A stretch of DNA of 64,000 nucleotides from Orobanche coerulescens (GCA_033398695.1 CM065803.1:101048001-101112000), one strand, 5' to 3'; shown: positions 46,994 to 59,400, numbered from the stretch's first letter. The notes: a model not told the origin generated them from the sequence alone. Numbers and translations: made by a program.

Positions 46994-47509
46994 GAGCCTG
47001 TAATACCCGTAATTTCGATTTCCGGTAATTTCTTTTTTTTGGCGAAAGTCCATTTTGATGACTCGCTCGTGACCATTTTGTCATTCCAAGAATGATTGAT
47101 GCTGCACTTTTTGTCATCCGAGTTCGTTTCGGTGTCGTTTTGTTGAGTTCCGTGCTTTTTGGCGACTTTTCCGCACTTGAGTTCGATTCTTGCGAATCTC
47201 GTTCGAAACTACTGTTTCGAGTTTCTCGTAAGTCCATTTAACTTTGTTAGACGTGTTGTGAACTTCGGTTTGGTTATTCGGTCACGTAGCGTGATTTTCG
47301 GGCGTTTTGGGCCATTTTGTAATTTACCCAAAGTTGTGGGTATCCTCATTCGTATTTGTTGTTTTGACCCTTTTCATAGTCGCGTGCGATTAATTGTTGC
47401 ATGGTATTTCTTTTCGGATCGATGTTGTTGTCCGAGAGCATTTCGTCGTGTTCGTTTCGTGCGTTTTCGGGAATTCGAGTCGCCGAAGTGCGGCGGCAGC
47501 ACTGGCCGG

Positions 47510-47715
47510 CCACGTGCGGCAGGGACCTGCCAGGCGCGCACGAGCGTGGCGCACGAGCTGCGCGCACGATCCGGTGCTCGTGCGGCCCTGACTGCACATG
47601 CACGAGCGAATGCTCGTGCCCAGTGCTCATGCGTCCCGACAGTTGGCTGACAGTGGGCGCGCACGACTAGGCGCACGACCGGCCGCTCGTGCGTGCCTGC
47701 TCGTGCGTCGCTGGG
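47510..47715 (+). repeat. GCACGAGC/GCTCGTGC palindrome array
   Basis: Clustered CGCACGAGC, GCTCGTGC and GTGCGCAC words directly upstream of the TATA box (GTATATATGA at 47718-47727). The copy in element C lies at about 60840-61030. The ORFs here in several frames (Arg/Ala/His-rich) are by-products. Confidence 0.85.
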
Positions 47716-47717
47716 CA

Positions 47718-47727
47718 GTATATATGA
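47718..47727 (+). promoter_or_regulatory. TATA box of the solo LTR in element A
   Basis: GTATATATGA right after the GC-rich array. In element C's LTR the site has changed to GTGTATATGA at 61036. Confidence 0.55.
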
Positions 47728-48822
47728 TCGAGCAGATGGGTTTTTTACCCATTTTCTCATTATTTTCCTTCTCTTCCGCGGCTGGAGGTGTGGTAAACAT
47801 GTATAGATGTTGTTCAACTATCAATCCACGAATTTCTTGAGTTCATATCATTGATTGATCATCCTATATCATCCTTTGATCCAGCGAATCAAGGTAATCT
47901 CTTCCTAGAACCCTAGTTTCTTGAATTTTGGGGTTTTTGCGATTTTGTCCGATTCGTTCCGTATTGTTGATTAATCCATGATGGGTATGATTAATCTTGG
48001 TAGTATTCATGTGTTTAACATCATTTAATCCATTGTTCTTCATCGAATCGAAGTATATTTCTTGAATTCATTCGAATCGACTTTTTGGGAGATTTGTTCT
48101 CGATCTCGTTTTCCATCCGTTTTTGATGGATCGATTGTGGTTGAATGATGTTGTTAAACATATTCTATGGATTGTATATCCATATTTCGACTTGGAATTC
48201 CATTTTCGTGTTTTGTCGGGACGAATCGTGTTCTTGGCCGTTTTGGGGGAAACACTTGAACTTTCGTCATTCGTTCTTTGAATTCAACGGCTTTGAGTCG
48301 TGCTATGGAATTCATTTTCATTGTTGTTATTGTCCTTCGTAGTTTATTATCGTGAGTTGGCGTTCGGTGGAGTCGGCGGGTTCGTAGTCGGTTCATGCCA
48401 ACCTACTTCGGTCGATTCTCCGCGTTGTTCTTATTCGAGGCAAGTACCGTGTCCATACAATTCTTGTTTTGTAGATATGATAATTAGTGATCGTCTCTAT
48501 GTGTTTGTTTAATCGTTTGATTTGAACTTTCAAAAGATTCGACTTAGCCTCGTTAAGGGCTCACTTTCAAAACGCGTGTGTTTTGTGAACGGTGTGTTTT
48601 GGGGAATTGATTATGATTTGATTGTTTTGAACGTTGAGGGCTTTGGTGATACCCCTATTGTTTAAAGTTACGGAATCATGTATTCCGCGTTAATCGTGTT
48701 GTTTTGTGATGAGTTTGATAACGGTGTCGAGTAAGTGGCCATCTCTAGTAAGTATTCTTGATGAACTTACATTCTGAGCATATTAGTATTGCATGAGTAA
48801 CGTGTGTGTGTATGCTCACTAT

Positions 48823-48948
48823 GGGTTAGATCCGACGGGGTCTCGGTAGGGGTCCACAGAGACGTGGATCGACGAGCTTGCTTTTAACCACTACGGGTTA
48901 GATCCGACGGGGTCTCGGTAGGGGTCCACAGAGACGTGGATCGACGGT
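48823..48948 (+). repeat. Tandem 72-bp repeat with TCCGACGGGG core
   Basis: Two copies of GGGTTAGATCCGACGGGGTC plus about 32 bp, starting 48823 and 48895, nearly identical. The same pair is present in element C's LTR near 62139 and 62211. Confidence 0.88.
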
Positions 48949-49959
48949 TAATTGTGGTGCATTTTACAATGTGATTTGATTATGGCATTTCCAGAAATGA
49001 GTGCTTTTGAACGGTTTTCATGATTTGCATGCATTGACTAAGTGTGTAAGAGGTAAGTTGTTCATTGGCCTACTTGGCTAGGATGGCACTAGAGTGTTTT
49101 GTCTATGTGTTTAGTCGTTTAATTGTGGGGTTTTGATGTTGGAAAACGAACCTTGCTACCGTTCTCGTTACTGTGATTTGATGTGATTTGGGGCTAAAAT
49201 CCCAACGGTTTTGTAAAGGTCATTTTACGGATTTGGGGCCTAAAATCCCAATGGTTTGGTAAAGGTCATTTTACGGAAAGTAAACCTTTGGGGCGGTGAC
49301 CCCTTTCGTCTTTTGGGTTTTGAAAAGTGGGATTTGATAATCCTAAGTTGTTTTCTATTAAAACTCTCGATGGCATTTTAAACTGTTTTATAAATTATTT
49401 CCATTGATTTGTGATCTTTTGGTTTTGGAATGTTTTTCCCAAACTCTTGCCTCGAGAAGTACTTTTCGTTTCGCTTAGATCTTTGAGGATTTCTGGTTAT
49501 TGTTATTCGTAGAATGTGAATTGTATGACTCGTATTTTGCACTTTGTCCTTGCACTATCAAAACAGTGGAGTTTTGCTAACCCCCGAGTATTCAGGGGGT
49601 GGATGTCTGTTTTTACATTCAGGTTTGGGAGCATAACACAGGATCGGCACGAAGGATGATGAAAGATGAACGATACTAATCACACGAGGATCCGTATGAT
49701 GTCATTGGTTTAGATGTATTTTATTTCCGCTGCATTATTCTTTCCCGTTGTAGGGGAGTGTGTTGTATTCGACCCCTGCGTGGGCATGTAATGTGTTTGA
49801 GTTGTATGTATTTATTGAAAGACCAAATCGGTCTACTGAGTCATTTTAGCCTTAAAGGTATTGTCGAGATGTTTAATGTGGTTACCAGTCTGGTAGATCC
49901 TTGAGGAAAGGTTATACGGCGTGAAATATCCCTGAGTGTATTGGGGGTGTTACAGAGCC

Positions 49960-50728
49960 TGAGGCTGTCCATGAGATATATTTCCCTGCCACAACTTCCT
50001 GTTAGCCTGGTTGTTCCCATTGCCACCATTGTTTCGTCCTTCCCTATTACGCTTCCCCTTATACTCGTGGGAATTTGTCTGAGCGGGTGGTGGTGTAACT
50101 GTGGGCGCTGGCTTCTCTTGTGGCATTGATGCTTCAATATCCAGAGCTCTGTTCAGCGATTCAGTGTAGCTCAGCCTTCCATGGCTAGCTAGGGACATGC
50201 CTATTTATGCCTCAGTCTTGATCTAAATTTTCCTGCCATCTTCTCATCCGTATCAACTTGGTCTGGAGCATACCTTGATAACTCACAAAACATCCTATCA
50301 TACTCGGTCACTAACATCCTTCCTTGCTTCAGATTATAGAACTCAGCTTCCTTCTAGACCTTGAAGGTTTTGGGAACATACTTGTCATACAGTGACTCCT
50401 TGAATTCCTCCCAAGAGTAGTTTTCCAGTTGCTCAGCTGTCAGGATCTTCCTGCGCGCTTCCCACCAGAAGTCTGCAGATCCAGTGAGTTGGAAGAGCAC
50501 ACAAGAAAGACGCTCTTGGTTGGTACACCTTAATAAGTTAAAAATTCGTTCCATAGCTCTAACCCAAAGCTCATCATCGCTCGGGTTTCCTGACCCATTG
50601 AAAGTAGGGGGATTCTGCTTGAGGAAAAGCTCTTCAATAGCCCGTTGGGGTGGAGGAGGAGGTGGTGTAGGGGCGCGTTCATGTCCTCCTCTCCTTCTTT
50701 CTCTTCTGGGTGGCATTTTATGGTGCAC
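49960..50728 (-). pseudogene. gag: Gypsy A gag, N-terminal part
   Basis: An ATG near 50716 opens a frame with an Arg-rich start (PPRRERRRGG), a proline run, and then the Retrotrans_gag domain: NPPTFNGSGNPSDDELW, FQLTGSADFWWEA, WEEFKESLYDKYVP. Downstream are FYNLKQGRMLVTEYDRMF, a proline linker and an Asn/Gly-rich region that ends at the solo LTR and resumes at 46993. Stops at about 50355 and near 50215-50225 break it. Gag would form the particle and bind element RNA. Confidence 0.9.
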
Positions 50729-51246
50729 ATAATCATCATAAGTTCATTCTCATTGGTCCGTAATTATCATCATAGTAGATCATAGAAAGGAGTTCGCGAC
50801 TACATAATCATAACGCATCAACACATACTCATAGATAACTCTCGTAGCAAGGTCGAGAAAGAGATCAAAAATAACATCATACTCATGAGAAGAAAAGCCG
50901 ATGAAGGGTCAAAATATATATCAATATATCATATGCATCATAATAGTACAATTGCCTTCAACAAGGTCTTACTGACTATCAATACAAGCTGATCTAGGCT
51001 ACCTGCCTACACATATGCCAAAATGCGGGATGCTCTAACAAATTGCATTGCCGTCTATAAAATAAGAAAGTGCTAGACATCGGAACGACACGTATAAGCA
51101 AAAGAAGTGACGTTCCACATACAAAATACAAAATAAATGGCTAGCACCATCCTGAGCTATCTCAAGTCAACCTCGACTCGGCGGTCGAGCTATCCTCCTC
51201 GGATAACTCCTCCGGATCCTCTTCCGGATCTTCTTCTGACTCCTCG
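50729..51246. other. Gap between gag and the upstream reading frame in element A
   Basis: AT-rich over most of its length. On the minus strand about 51247-51165 encodes a highly acidic stretch (DEESEEDPEEDPEEL) in a frame shifted from the ORF upstream, which suggests the ORF's original C-terminus. Confidence 0.45.
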
Positions 51247-51247
51247 T

Positions 51248-51859
51248 CTAAGTTTGAGAGACTGCAACAGGGTCTTCAGTGACTTTGTGGTTCTTCGGGA
51301 GAAATAGATGAGCATCATCTGTGATCGGTCGTGGGTGTACTGGATCGATGACTGGCATGGGTCGAAGTGGCAGAGACGTCCTCCTGAGAATAAAAGGCTC
51401 GGTCCTCACGTCCCTACAGCGAGATGCTGAGATCCCTGCCTCCATGTCTAACCCATCCTGAGCATGAGGCGGTGCAACAAGAACCACCTGGCTCGGTAGA
51501 GGTGTAGCTAGCCTCTCCGGAAAAGCTCCCCTAGCATAAGGTCGATACACGCAAGCTCCAGGGGGAGATGCACGGTGCTGGAGGTACTGAGTGGGCTCAC
51601 GCAAAAAGATATAGTACCATGAGATTGCAGCATCCCACTCCCTCCACTCGATTGGAAGGAGGTCAATAAGGTGCTGAATGCCCTCATAGTCTGAGACACC
51701 ATGAGGAGCAGCTAAGCGCCATGTCACCTCGAGGTCTGCCACGCACTGGCCCACGGTGGCACCTGTGCCTCGATATGTGCTGCGGAAAGCCTCCAGAAGG
51801 TCGCACGGTGTACGCCTTATCCTTGTTGACTTACGCAGTGTCGTCTTCGTGGTCACCAT
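51248..51859 (-). CDS. Extra reading frame between primer site and gag of gypsy A, unknown function
   Basis: A 203-codon open frame on the element's coding strand, upstream of gag. It starts with a basic patch (TTLRKSTRIRRTP). A Trp-rich central part follows (LEVTWRLAAPHGVSDYEG, IEWREWDAAISWYY), then a Pro/Arg-rich tail. An acidic tail in another frame follows just after the stop. I recognise no family. Ogre/Tat gypsy elements have an ORF1 before gag, but this element has a chromovirus pol, where such an ORF is not typical. It could be a captured fragment or a true accessory protein. It is longer than any other open frame in the leader. Confidence 0.5.
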   Translation of the reverse strand: MVTTKTTLRKSTRIRRTPCDLLEAFRSTYRGTGATVGQCVADLEVTWRLAAPHGVSDYEGIQHLIDLLPIEWREWDAAISWYYIFLREPTQYLQHRASPPGACVYRPYARGAFPERLATPLPSQVVLVAPPHAQDGLDMEAGISASRCRDVRTEPFILRRTSLPLRPMPVIDPVHPRPITDDAHLFLPKNHKVTEDPVAVSQT

Positions 51860-52563
51860 CCTATGAAGAAGGTATAAGTATAATACATCAACGTCTCGAC
51901 ATAATAGAACTACTCTACTAAAGGGTTCTCAGAAGAAGGATATAAATCTCGTCCCAAGTTCTCGACTCGAACTCTGGACTCTGAGAAACATCTAACATAA
52001 AAATAATAATATACTCCCTGACGGGGTATGTTATGAAAGTTATTCGGGTTCCGCCATAAATAGACATCCCAATAAAAATAACCATACTCGTATAACTCAT
52101 ACGTAAGTGATATTTGTTAGAGACGTCACTGCAACATCGATCCTCGTTATTACATCGTCATTGTTCGCCATTCATATTCGTGCGTATGTTGGAATACTTA
52201 AGGCGCGTAAGTTCTCGTTCACATAATAGAAGATACTAAGGAAGTTTCTAAGTTCTCGTCTTTCATGTTTCTTCATCAGCAGCAATTCATGCGTAAATCG
52301 TTAAATAAAAATTCATATAGTACATGCTTAGTCATACATATATCATTCCATATATGTTCATAATTAACATTTCATAAAAGCTCGTAAGAGATACATTTTC
52401 ATGGCAAAAGAAGTTTGAATCATAAAGACTAGTAAATATTTTACCTTACTCTTCAGTTGAGCATGACGTGACGGGGTGTTGAGTTGACAATTGATTCTTA
52501 AATCAGTTTAGAGAATCAAACTAAACTTCTCTTGAAAAAACATAGACTCAGAGCGAATGAACC
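51860..52563 (-). other. Untranslated leader of gypsy A
   Basis: AT-rich with no ORF of note, between the primer site and the extra reading frame. Confidence 0.5.
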
Positions 52564-52575
52564 GCTCTGATACCA
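52564..52575 (-). promoter_or_regulatory. Primer-binding site of gypsy A
   Basis: TGGTATCAGAGC on the minus strand, three bases from the LTR edge (52579). It is complementary to the 3' end of initiator-Met tRNA and proves that the LTR to its right is the 5' LTR of element A. Confidence 0.9.
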
Positions 52576-52578
52576 TTC

Positions 52579-55500
52579 TGTCACGGCCCCTTATCCCTAA
52601 GGACGGCACAGCCGGAGCGTGACCTTGGGTAGGAATTAAGAAGCAGGGAAGAAAGGGTGAGACATATGTTTCATAAGAAATAGGGGTGAATTCCCATGAA
52701 TAACCTATCAAGGCATCATGAAGGGGAGTCAATCCCGGGGAATGACTTAGAATCCAAAGTAGGATATATAGTTATAATATTAGCCTTGAAGTTTAGAAAA
52801 AGGCTTCATAGCATATTACAATCAACATAACTTAGAAAGTAAAATCATAAAGAGTGTTTGCAGTGGAAAAACATGGTTGGTTACATATATAAAGATATGT
52901 AACCAGGGCTTAACATTGATCGTAAATAAAAGACTTCCACTCAATATCCTCTGTCACATCCCTTGCTCAACCTGCACATTTTTAAAACATATAGAGGTCC
53001 GAGTACAACGTACTCCGTGAACATATTGCCAAAACATAAAACATGCTTTCGTAGTTGTCATCATGCATATAAGCAGTAACACACGGGGGTTTTAGGAAAA
53101 AGCCCATGTTTACTAAATCAGTTCATTTCATAGCATATATCATCAGATTCACCATATCCATAATTTACGCCGGGGAAGGTGGCCACCTCCCGCGAACGTT
53201 ACTCCCCGAGATCGGCCACTCCGAAGAGAGCTCACAATCCCGAGTATTGTTTACACTAACCCTGGCCAACAACCTTTGTCTAGCTCAGGATCCGATCATT
53301 TCATAGGTTGGCAAGCCAACAGTGATAGGTTCATAAGAATCCACATAAAAGTTTTTATGCATCATAAACATTTGAAATCATAATTTGCTTGTAAAACATT
53401 ACATCAAGATAGAGCAAAGCTCAAATCATTTTCGTATAGAAAGCCCACCTGGACAAGTAATAAACGCAAGCAAAATGATTCTCGGGTCTTCCTTACGCTT
53501 CAGTCTGCTGCTCCGCCTTTCATTGGAAAAAACTAAGTTTAGCGGTCGATCGAGCTTAATGAAGTCTAACGGACAACGGACTCGATCTACATGTTTGGAC
53601 TTTAGAGTTTTGCATTTGACTTAAGTTTAATAATAAAAGCTATTATTCTCTTAGAGAACCTAACTGACCATATAACATATCAATATACTAACAACGGTAA
53701 CCGATACTCAATTCCGTTACACATTCTTTTGTTCGAAAACCATCATCAAACACTTAACATAATCATAACATAATGTGCATCAAGGCTGGAAAGAATTAGC
53801 ATTCTATTAATGCAAAATAAGAACTAGATAGTGTATCTTATACCACTGGAAATCCACTGAACTCTAGTTTAATGTTCATTTTACAGATCTCAAAAATATT
53901 AAACATAGAGAAAGTTATGGACATTTCGTGAAGTGTAATGAAACTGCCAATATCCGACGAAAATGGAAAAAACATCATATTAACCTAGAGCTCGTTTGTA
54001 GCAACGAAAACCCTAAACATGTAAACTCTAATCATACATATCATACTTATAACACATATAGGAGCCGACATACAAGCATGCTTCTCGACATTACGAACTC
54101 CATTTCATAATCTTTTCTTTTGAAAACATGACTACTTACTCATTTTTATTTCCCCAACACTAAACCTTCAAACATCATTCATATCAAGTATCATCAAGCA
54201 TCAATTGTTTCAAACTTCAAACAACACACTTAACATACACTCATGTTTATAATCAAAGTCTTGGTCCTAACATACAAATGACCTAACCATAACTTTAAAA
54301 TCCTCAATACATAACATGCTACCCACCAAAGTAGCTCACTGAAATCTTGTTCGCAACACTGCCAAAAAAAGCCCACGAGCAAAAAGGGACCGCACTACCG
54401 AACCGACGGAGCATTTCAAGAGCAATGCTTCGACTCAAGAACATAGCACTCCACTCCGATGTCTTACCCAAACAAACGACCGCCTCACCATGCTCGCCCG
54501 ACCACCAATTAGGTTATCGAACGCCCACGTACCGGTACGTCATTTGCAAAGGCTACCCACCAAAGTAGCTCACTGAAATCTTGTTCGCAACATTGCCAAA
54601 AAAGCCCACGAGCAAGGGACCGCACTACCGAACCCACGGAGCATTTCACTAGCAACGCATCAACTCAAAGAACATAGCTCTCCACTACATTGTTCTGCCC
54701 AAAGAAACGACCGCCTCACCGTGCTTGCCCGACCACCTAGGTTATCGAACTACACGTACTGCACGTCGCTCCTCAGCTACCCACCGGCAAGCCTAATCAA
54801 ATCTCGGTCGAATAATTACTAGGAAATGCCCACAAGCGATGGGGCACCGCTTTACCGAACCGACCGAGCAATTTCCGAACATGCATCTAATCGCGAGAAC
54901 ATGGCGGCCCACTACGATGTTTTGCCCCAACAAGCGACCGCCTCACCATGCTCGTCGACGACCCAATAGGTTATCAAACGCTCACGTGCGCACGTCGCTC
55001 ACCGAGGCCGCCCACCCAAGCGGCCTTACCAAACTCCCGCTCGAGACAATGCCGAAAAGCCCACGAGCGGCGGAGGTTACCGCTCGACCGAACCAACCAA
55101 CTCACGGACAGCATCTCAAATACAAAATCTAGCTTCTCTACTGCGATGTTTGCACAAGCAAGCAACACCCGCACCATGGTCGCCCGACTACCAGGTTGGT
55201 TATCGAACGCCCACGTTAGAGAATGCCGCTCGCCCACACTACCACCGGAGCAAGTCGCCGGAATCTTGTTCTCGACACTGCCGGAAAACTTTCTTGTGTG
55301 TTTCTTTAGAGGGCGGCTGCTGCACTCGGCCCTTGGAAGTTACTCGCAAGTAAGCAACCAGCTCGCTGACACCCTCTCACACAATTATCAAGTCACTTTT
55401 GAACATACAACAACATGTCAAGAACTAAACATGTTTCTTCCTTACTTTCAAAATACCAAACAATTTATAAAAATCCCATAAATTCATCATAGCATCATAT

Positions 55501-56427
55501 CATCATATAGAAACATATTGTGTAAGAAAATCATAATAAAAACAACTCATGATTGGGTTATAAAACCCTAAAATTTTCGGCCAAGACATGAAAATGAAAG
55601 CATGATTAAAACTTGTTCTAAACACTTTCAAGAACCTTAAAATCAACTTAGAGACAACATACAAAACATTATAACATTAAACCTAAACTCTTCATATATT
55701 CCCAAATTTTAAAGTTACCTAAAATCTATTTTTATTTGGATAGAAATGAAGAGGAGATTGTTACTTACTTGAATATGAACTTTGTTTCAAGTTTGGAACA
55801 CAAAGTGAGCTTGTAACTTGAGTTCTTAATGGAGAACAATGGTGAACATCAATGGTGAAGGGGGAGGGGGCGGCTAAAGTGAGAAAAAGAGAAGAAGAAG
55901 ATGAAGTGAGGAGGAAAAATGAAAGGGAGGTAATGTCCCTTTATATACTAGGTTAACCCTAGACGTCATCATTAAGCGGTCGAATAATATTCTACGTTTC
56001 GCTCCTCCACAGATAAAATTAATCGGGTATTAAATGTATGACATATGCTTAAATTATAGTATCGCACTTACAGCTTGAAGTCAGAGAAAAGTTTCGCGAT
56101 TTACGGAACGCGAATTATCCGAGAAAACGACTCGACATAAAATATACCCGAAAATTCAAAAAGTAAACTTTTGAAAATCGTACTCATAACGTAAAAGTGG
56201 TGTATATAGAAGTCGACGGAATCACGATTCTGTCTATCGAAACATACAAATCAAATTCGGAAGGTAAACCCAACCAAATAACCGAACATCCGATTTCTGA
56301 ATTAAAAATGTGTAAATAGTTCTAAACTTACTTCATTAGTCAGAATTTTATTATTTCTGAATGCAAAACCCTAATGTCGCACTTGAGGTCATAATAATTC
56401 ATACATACAGAAGATCGGGACATTACA
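52579..56427 (-). repeat. Shared LTR: 5' LTR of gypsy A and 3' LTR of gypsy B
   Basis: TGTCACGGCCCC to GGGACATTACA, 3.85 kb. Element A's primer site abuts its left edge and element B's polypurine tract abuts its right edge, so one LTR serves both. It is longer than the outer LTR (2.92 kb) only because of a tandem array at 54321-55380. TATA box on the minus strand at 55938-55947. Confidence 0.93.
54321..55380. repeat. GC-rich array of about 230-bp tandem repeats inside the shared LTR
   Basis: Four to five diverged units begin near 54321, 54551, 54777, 55009 and 55232. Shared words include CTACCCACC, GCCCACGAGC, CCGCCTCACCATGCTCG and TTATCGAACGCCCACG. The array replaces about 130 bp of the LTR present at 42043-42172. 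It is richer in GC than the LTR around it. Open frames over it change unit by unit and look incidental. It behaves like a mini-satellite; origin unknown. Confidence 0.85.
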
Positions 56428-56439
56428 TCCTACCCCTCT

Positions 56440-59400
56440 AACAAGAAATTTCGTCCCGAAATTTACATACCTTATCAAAAAGTTCTGGGTATTTCTCCCT
56501 CATCTTGCTTTCGAGTTCCCACGTAGCTTCTTCCTGACCGTATTGACTCCATAATACTTTCGCCTAAGGAATCAACTTATTCCTCAGTTCTTGAACCTTA
56601 CGATCTAAAATAGCTTCAGGCCTCTCTACAGAACTCACATCGTGACTAAGAATTATGTCACTATGATGAATCACATGCTTGGGATCAAATACATACTTCC
56701 TCAGTTGAGAAACATGGAAAACATTGTGAACATTCCCAAGACTAGGTGGCAGAGCCAACTTATAAGCAACTGGGCCGATCTTCTCAAGAATATCATATGG
56801 CCCTATAAAACATGGCCTAAGCTTGCCTTTAACGCCAAACCTGATTATTCCCTTAGAAGGGGAAACCTTGAGGAAAACCTTATCCCCACTTTCGAAATGC
56901 AATTCAGTTCGACATGTATCGGCGTATGACTTCTGTCGAGTCTGGGCCTCTTGTATTCTCTGTCGTATCTTGCGGATAATCTTGATCATCTCGCTTACTT
57001 TGTCTGGCCCTAAAATATTTCTCTCACCCACTTTATCCCAATAAAGTGGTGACCTGCATTTTCTGCCGTATAAGGCTTCATACGGCGCCATACCTATCGT
57101 TGCCTGATGACTGTTGTTGTAAGCAAATTCGATTAACGGCAAAACATGCTCCCAATAAAGTGGTGACCTGCATTTTCTGCCGTATAAGGCTTCATACGGC
57201 GCCATACCTATCGTTGCCTGATGACTGTTGTTGTAAGCAAATTCGATTAACGGCAAAACATGCTCCCAATTCGCACCTTGATCCAACACTACAGTTCTTA
57301 ACATGTCTTCTAGTGTTTGAATCGTCCTTTCCGATTGTCCATCGGTCTGTGTGTGGCCGGTACTAAAGTTCAGATGTGTACCCAATTCCTTCTGTAGACT
57401 CATCCAAAATCCATAGGTAAATTTTGGATCTCGATCTGACGTGATTGATATTAGCACTCCGTGCAAACGTACAATTTCACGGACATATAACTGTGCCAAC
57501 TTCTCAGATCCGTAAGTGATCGGGATAGGCAAAAAGTGAGCTGATTTTGTGAGTTTGTCTACTATAACCCATATAGCAGTGTTTCCTCGTTTGGTCCTCG
57601 GCAAACTAGTCACAAAATCCATCGCTACTCCTTCCCACTTCCATTATGGAATGGTCAATGGACGTAACTTTCCATACGATCGTTAGTGTAGTGCTTTCAC
57701 TTGCTGACAAGCCAAACACCGCTCGACAAAATGAAGCTACATCCCGTTTCATACCGTCCCACCAGAAATTTCTCTTCAGGTCTTCGTACATCTTGGTACT
57801 TATGTGGTGAGCGGTGTAGGGAGTATCATGAGACTCACTCATAATCTCATTCCTTAATTCCTCATCATGTGGAACACATATTCTCTCTTCGAACATAATT
57901 GCGTTATCAGCCGCTTCGCGGTAACTTCCTAGGTTATCGGATCTGATTCTCATACGTAGTTTCTTGAATGCTTCATCTCTCCTCTACGCATTCACTATCC
58001 GTCCTCTCAGATATGGTGTCGTCACTAATGTCGCGACACGACCCATTATCGTGTCCGGTGGATGAACCACCTCTAAACTCATTCCTTCAAAATCTTGGAT
58101 TAGATCCCTTCCGTGGTAAGTAGGTATTCTAATTGCGATTGAGTCTTACGACTCAAGGCATCCGCTACCACATTAGCCTTGCCGGGGTGATAAGTAATAC
58201 CACAATCATAATCCTTTACCAATTCGAGCCATCTTCTCTGTCTCATGTTCAAGTCCTTCTGCTCGAAAAAGTACTTTAAACTCTTGTGGTCAGTAAAAAT
58301 TTCACATCTTACCCCATAAAGGTGCTGCCTCCATATCTTCAATGAGTACATAACTACAGCTAGTTCCAAATCATGTGTGGGATAGTTCACTTCATGCAGC
58401 CTAAGTTGTCTTGATGCGTAAGCCATCACTTTCCCATCTTGCATCAATACACAACCTAGCCCAATCTTAGAAGCATCCGTGTAAACCACATACTCCTTGT
58501 TAGCTTCTGGTACTGCTAAAACTGGTGCAGTAGTCAATCTTTTCTTGAGTTCCTGAAAACTCTCGTCACATTCATCCGTCCATAAATATTTAATTCCTTT
58601 CCGCAATAGTTGTGTCATTCGTATAGCAATCTTGGAAAATCCTTCGATGAATCTTTGATAGTACCCAGCTAGACCCAAGAAACTCCTAATCTCATTAGGG
58701 TTGGTTGGTGACCTCCAATCACGTACTGCTTCCATTTTAGCTAGGTCCACCTTAATACCATCTACTGACACAATGTGCCCAAGAGATATTACTTCTTTCA
58801 ACCAAAACTCGCACTTACTGAATTTGGCAAAAAGTTTCTCCATTCTCAGTGTTTCCATCACTATCCTGAGATGTTCTTCATCCTCTTTCTCATTTCTAGA
58901 GTAGATGAGAATATCATCTATGAACACGACAAACTTATCCAAGTACGGATGGAAAACTCTGTTCATAAGATCCATGAATACTGCGGTGGCATTAGTTAAT
59001 CCAAAAGGCATGACTATAAACTCATAGTGTCCATATCTTGTTCAGAAAGCTGTCTTGGGTATATCCTCTGGTCGAATCTTCAACTGATGATATCCAGACC
59101 TAAGGTCTATCTTAGAAAACACAATTGCTCCCCTGAGTTGGTCAAAAAGGTCATCTATCCTTGGCAGAGGATACTTGTTCTTGAGTGTGAGCTTGTTCAG
59201 CTCCCTGTAATCTATACACATTCTCAATGTACAATCCTTCTTTTTCACAAAAATGACAGGTGCTCCCCATGGAGAAACACTCGGTCTAATGAAACCTAAA
59301 TACAATAGCTCTTGCAGTTGGATCTTAAGTTCTTGCAGTTCCTTCGATGCCATCCTATATGGTGCTTTCGACACTGGGGCTGACCCTGGCTCCAGGTCGA

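Larger units (their letters stand above)
46999..49954 (+). repeat. Solo gypsy LTR (element C type) inside gag of element A
   Basis: Starts TGTAATACCCG and ends GGGGGTGTTACA, 2.96 kb. GAGCC flanks both sides (46994-46998, 49955-49959), a perfect 5-bp duplication. Gag reading continues beyond it. It matches the LTR at 60315-63271, which sits at the identical gag position in element B. Palindromic array 47520-47720, TATA at 47718, tandem repeat 48823-48945. Confidence 0.94.

Noticed and set aside
47159..47817. Several open frames of 65-163 codons on both strands (also near 60475-61141)
   Set aside because: All overlap the LTR promoter array and are mirrored on both strands; composition artefacts.
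52564..52575. Possible tRNA-Met gene fragment
   Set aside because: Only the primer-site complement is present; no tRNA arms were found at this or the other primer sites.
54839..55481. 97- and 177-codon plus-strand frames
   Set aside because: They run over the 230-bp tandem array and end in LTR sequence, with no family signature.
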